A DNA stretch of 5,442 nt, taken from Candidatus Nitrosotenuis sp. GTDB lineage: Archaea; Thermoproteota; Nitrososphaeria; Nitrososphaerales; Nitrosopumilaceae. Within the stretch, counting starts at the first letter, position 1. The number at the start of each line of letters is the position of its first letter. The position numbers and the translations under genes are program-made. The notes beneath the pieces are model-generated. The model ran no database searches, had not been told where the DNA came from, and worked only from the letters and a program-made list of their open reading frames with translations. The DNA is taken from positions 1 to 5,442 of the forward strand of contig JAHEXS010000086.1 in assembly GCA_023252015.1 (NCBI GenBank), written 5' to 3'. Below are positions 5,359 through 5,442 of this stretch, one piece after another.

Positions 5359-5442
5359 GTGGAAGAACGTCGTACTAAAGATGTGAACTTCTACCAGTCA
5401 ACACGTAACGCCGAAACTGGATTGAGTTCAGACAGAATACCG
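5359..5442 (+). CDS. Possible N-terminal fragment of an unidentified protein (runs off right edge)
   Basis: From a GTG at 5359 the plus strand is open for 28 codons to the window end, beginning VEERRTKDVNFYQSTRNA and continuing ETGLSSDRIP; the next in-frame stop upstream is at 5347-5349. It is the only plus frame open through the last 60 bases. Codons such as AAC, TTC, TAC and CAG are more C/G-ending than in the neighbours, which may suggest a well-expressed gene. I do not recognise the protein. GTG 5383 is an alternative start. A competing reading is the tail of a minus-strand gene ending at a TAG at 5391-5393 (ILSELNPVSALRVDW), which would be upstream of tldD on the same strand. The fragment is too short to decide. 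Confidence 0.3.
   Translation, partial: MEERRTKDVNFYQSTRNAETGLSSDRIP

Noticed and set aside
5298..5378. Small plus-strand open frame of 26 codons from the ATG at 5298.
   Set aside because: It starts inside the dyad, has no ribosome-binding site or TATA at a suitable distance, and resembles nothing known.
1..5442. Search by eye for CRISPR repeats, tRNA or rRNA genes, insertion-sequence ends and long direct repeats.
   Set aside because: None was seen. Almost all of the window is accounted for by protein-coding genes.

Overview
The window looks like a chromosome segment of an ammonia-oxidising-type archaeon (Nitrososphaerota/Thaumarchaeota, probably Nitrosopumilaceae). The basis is the mix of protein families: an archaeal tyrosine recombinase, a small protein that reads like the thaumarchaeal DUF6659 family, and a type-4 (Fe-S) uracil-DNA glycosylase. 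Base composition is AT-rich, genes are tightly packed with short overlaps, and GTG/TTG starts sit about 26-30 nt downstream of TATA-like boxes, as expected for leaderless archaeal transcripts. The assignment comes from family resemblance only; no database was searched.

Layout from left to right: (1) the N-terminal 191 codons of a minus-strand tyrosine recombinase run off the left edge; (2) a divergent plus-strand dipeptide/oligopeptide ABC transporter ATPase (DppD/OppD type) has none of its partner subunits next to it; (3) a small minus-strand DUF6659-like protein converges on it with a 10-bp tail overlap; (4) a plus-strand VTT/DedA-type membrane protein is transcribed divergently from (3) across an 87-bp double promoter; (5) a minus-strand cluster tldD -> udg -> mpg is packed with a 1-nt gap and an 8-bp overlap, and its last gene meets the VTT gene tail-to-tail with a 4-bp overlap; (6) an upstream region of tldD holds a clear TATA box and a 20-bp dyad, followed by an unassigned open frame that runs off the right edge.

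Functionally, the best-supported unit is tldD-udg-mpg. It combines a TldD-family metalloprotease with two DNA glycosylases, one removing uracil and one removing alkylated or deaminated purines, so it reads as a base-excision-repair operon carrying a protease gene at its head. The ABC ATPase must work with permeases encoded elsewhere (or just beyond the recombinase). The recombinase beside it marks a possible island boundary.

Most of the window is recognisable core archaeal material. I see no CRISPR array, tRNA, rRNA, insertion sequence or clearly new system. The items most worth a second look are the repair/protease gene fusion into one transcription unit, the recombinase/orphan-ATPase junction, and the dyad upstream of tldD.
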